DNA of 13,477 nt from DASUMP01 sp036277635 (GTDB lineage: Bacteria; Actinomycetota; Acidimicrobiia; IMCC26256; PALSA-610): the NCBI GenBank assembly GCA_036277635.1, contig DASUMP010000015.1, positions 1 through 13,477 on the forward strand, in the 5' to 3' direction. Numbering within the stretch: the first letter of the stretch is position 1; each line of letters opens with the position of its first letter. The notes under the pieces were generated by a model, which saw nothing but the letters and a program-made list of their open reading frames with translations, ran no database searches and had not been told where the DNA came from. This document shows, piece after piece, positions 11,879 to 13,477 of the stretch. A program made the translations under genes and the position numbers.

Positions 11879-13271
11879 GGCGGAGCACGACGTCGTGGCG
11901 TCGACCGATGGCAGCACCGACATGCCCGTCGAGCTCGTCGCGCTCCTCGCACGTTGTCGCGAGAAGAAGCTGGTGACGACTGCGGAGATCTTCGCGACGT
12001 TCCCCGACCTCGAGCCCGCCACCGACGAGCTGCGCCGCCTCTACGACACGATCGAAGCGCACGACATCACGATCATCGACGAGATCCAAGAAGAGCTCCA
12101 ACGCGAAGACCAGGTGCGTGAGTCCGACGTCGCGCCGGCGCGCCGCCGCGTCGACCACCGCGGACCGAGCCGTCCGGTCAACCGTCCGGGTGCCGCGTCG
12201 TCGGATCGCCCCACCACTCCCGAGGTCGGCGACGAGCCACCGCTGCCGCGCGCGGTGCGCCACGCCGCCGGTGAGGGCGGCTCGTTCGACCCGGTGCGGA
12301 TGTACCTCAAGGAGATCGGCAAGGTCCCGCTGCTCACCGCCGAGCAAGAGGTCAGCCTGGCCAAGCGCATCGAGGCCGGCGTCGAGGCGCAGACCGTCCT
12401 CGACCTCTGCGACGGCTTCCCCACGGTGCTCGCCTGGTTCTACGACCTCGGGCTCCCGCTGCCGCTCTGCCGCGTCGACCCGTCGGAGTGGCGCATCAAC
12501 GAGAACGCGCGCACCGCTCGTCTCGCGGTCGCACGCGACGGCGACCTCGCGAAGCGTCATCTCACCGAGGCGAACCTCCGGCTCGTCGTGTCGATCGCGA
12601 AGCGCTACGTCGGTCGCGGCATGGCGCTCCTCGACCTCATCCAAGAGGGGAACCTCGGGCTCATCCGCGCGGTCGAGAAGTTCGATTACACGAAGGGCTT
12701 CAAATTCTCCACCTACGCCACGTGGTGGATCCGCCAGGCGATCACGCGCGCGATCGCCGATCAGGCGCGCACGATCCGCATCCCGGTGCACATGGTCGAG
12801 ACCATGAACAAGGTGCTGCGCATCCAGCGGCAGATGCTGCAAGAGCTCGGTCGCGAGCCGTCGATCGAAGAGATCGCCGCGAAGGTCGAGATGACCCCCG
12901 ACAAGGTGCGCGAGATCCAGCGCATCTCGCAGGAGCCCGTCTCGCTCGAGACGCCGGTCGGCGAAGAAGACGACAGCCTGCTCGGCGACTTCGTGGAGGA
13001 CCCGAACACGATCGCGCCGTCACTCGACGCGGAGCGCAAGCTGCTGCTCGAAGACCTGAACGAAGCGCTGCAAGAGCTCAACGAACGTGAGCAGGCAGTG
13101 GTGCGGTTGCGGTTCGGTCTCGAAGACGGTCAGATCCGCACGCTCGAAGAGGTGGGCAAGGAGTTCGGCGTCACGCGCGAACGGATCCGCCAGATCGAGT
13201 CGAAGACGCTCGCGAAGCTGCGGCACCCCACGCGCTCGCAGCGCCTCCGCGACTACCTCGAAGAGTCGTAG
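11871..13271 (+). CDS. rpoD: Primary RNA polymerase sigma factor (SigA/RpoD)
   Basis: This is a group 1 sigma-70 factor of 466 residues that directs RNA polymerase to housekeeping promoters. A region 1.1-like helical segment (about 19-80) is followed by a basic, proline-rich linker (86-130). Region 1.2 is DPVRMYLKEIGKVPLLTAEQE (from 140). Regions 2.1-2.4 run from LTEANLRLVVSIAKRYVGRGM (231-251) through LDLIQEGNLGLIRAVEKFDY to KFSTYATWWIRQAITRAIADQ. Region 3 includes TIRIPVHMVE and LGREPSIEEIA. Region 4.2 ends with VTRERIRQIESKTLAKLRHP. Region 2.4 is intact, consistent with the TANNNT boxes seen in this window. About 60 residues separate region 1.2 from the conserved LTEANL, roughly twenty more than in mycobacterial SigA from memory, with an odd hydrophobic part (FPTVLAWFYDLGLPLPLC). 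It overlaps dnaG by 8 bases. Confidence 0.96.
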   Translation: MTEAEHDVVASTDGSTDMPVELVALLARCREKKLVTTAEIFATFPDLEPATDELRRLYDTIEAHDITIIDEIQEELQREDQVRESDVAPARRRVDHRGPSRPVNRPGAASSDRPTTPEVGDEPPLPRAVRHAAGEGGSFDPVRMYLKEIGKVPLLTAEQEVSLAKRIEAGVEAQTVLDLCDGFPTVLAWFYDLGLPLPLCRVDPSEWRINENARTARLAVARDGDLAKRHLTEANLRLVVSIAKRYVGRGMALLDLIQEGNLGLIRAVEKFDYTKGFKFSTYATWWIRQAITRAIADQARTIRIPVHMVETMNKVLRIQRQMLQELGREPSIEEIAAKVEMTPDKVREIQRISQEPVSLETPVGEEDDSLLGDFVEDPNTIAPSLDAERKLLLEDLNEALQELNEREQAVVRLRFGLEDGQIRTLEEVGKEFGVTRERIRQIESKTLAKLRHPTRSQRLRDYLEES

Positions 13272-13283
13272 CCGATCAGGCGA

Positions 13284-13475
13284 TCAGATCGCGGCGCGGG
13301 GGAGCTCGATCACCTGCGCCGGCTCCTGCGGGCGCAGCCGCTCCCGACCGAGGCTCACGAGCGCGGTGCCCTTCTCGACGACCTTGCGGAGCTGCTCGTA
13401 GCGCTCCCGCCCGGCCTTCGTGCCGAGGTAGTAGCCGAGGCCGAAGCCGACGATGATCCCGAAGCGAAAGCGCAT
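13284..13475 (-). CDS. Small YtxH-like membrane protein, possibly incomplete at the window edge
   Basis: The 63-residue product begins with a basic residue pair and a glycine-rich membrane helix (GIIVGFGLGYYLGTKAG), then the charged RERYEQLRKVVEKG. This arrangement, a short N-terminal helix with GYYLGTKAGRERYEQ, is typical of small YtxH-type proteins in actinobacteria, whose role is unknown. ATG 13475 is a plausible start, but only two bases of upstream sequence are available, so a longer N-terminus cannot be excluded. It converges on rpoD with just 12 bp between the stops, so the 3' ends of the two transcripts probably overlap. Confidence 0.65.
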   Translation of the reverse strand: MRFRFGIIVGFGLGYYLGTKAGRERYEQLRKVVEKGTALVSLGRERLRPQEPAQVIELPRAAI

Positions 13476-13477
13476 CC

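Noticed and set aside
13273..13291. CGATC...GATCG inverted repeat as an rpoD terminator
   Set aside because: Only a 5-bp stem with a 9-nt loop and no T-run, partly inside the next gene; too weak to call.
1..13477. Mobile elements, CRISPR arrays, tRNA/rRNA genes, defence or biosynthetic clusters
   Set aside because: I saw no transposase or integrase motifs, no regularly spaced long repeats, no cloverleaf-like stretches in the gaps, and no break in composition.

Overview
The window reads as a housekeeping stretch of a high-GC actinobacterial chromosome. The gene content, the very GC-rich third codon positions, the SigA-type sigma factor and the repeated absence of Shine-Dalgarno sequences all point that way. 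The particular set (membrane cupredoxin, GlyRS of the single-chain alpha2 type, a J-like/RDD membrane protein, ppdK, dgt, dnaG, rpoD in one run) makes me think of a deep-branching class such as Acidimicrobiia. That placement is a recollection-based inference, not something the sequence proves.

Layout. 2-709 (+) is the 3' part of a membrane-anchored cupredoxin gene, open at the left edge. 816-1691 (-) is a diacylglycerol/lipid kinase family gene convergent with it; the 106-bp gap between them holds short repeats. A 101-bp divergent promoter region (1692-1792) then separates that kinase from a long, entirely plus-strand run: uppS (1793-2521), recO (2545-3270), glyS (3323-4636), a J-like/RDD membrane protein (4636-5682), ppdK (5716-8394), a PaaI-like hotdog thioesterase (8398-8853), dgt (8899-10017), dnaG (10076-11878) and rpoD/sigA (11871-13271). 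A small YtxH-like membrane protein gene (13284-13475, minus) converges on rpoD and may run past the right edge. No gap exceeds 300 bases. I see no tRNA, rRNA, CRISPR array, insertion sequence or phage gene.

How it works together. dnaG (primase), rpoD (primary sigma factor), dgt (dNTP pool), recO (repair) and glyS (translation) form a macromolecular-synthesis neighbourhood resembling the recO-glyS-...-ppdK-dgt-dnaG-rpoD order I recall from Firmicutes. uppS and the lipid kinase belong to envelope lipid metabolism. ppdK interconverts PEP and pyruvate.

Regulatory reading. Six genes (lipid kinase, uppS, recO, glyS, dgt, dnaG) have a TANNNT -10-like hexamer ending 6-9 nt before the start codon and no ribosome binding site. 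This is the signature of leaderless mRNAs, and three of the six share the identical hexamer TAGCCT. By contrast ppdK and rpoD, and weakly the J-like/RDD gene, carry Shine-Dalgarno sequences. The pattern also resolves start codons, for example GTG 1793 for uppS and ATG 3323 for glyS.

I found no previously undescribed multi-gene system. The most interesting items are the leaderless-promoter array, a PPDK with Val in place of the usual regulatory Thr, a J-like domain without HPD fused to an RDD domain, a family of short intergenic CGWTGGTG repeats, and an enlarged segment between regions 1.2 and 2.1 of the sigma factor.
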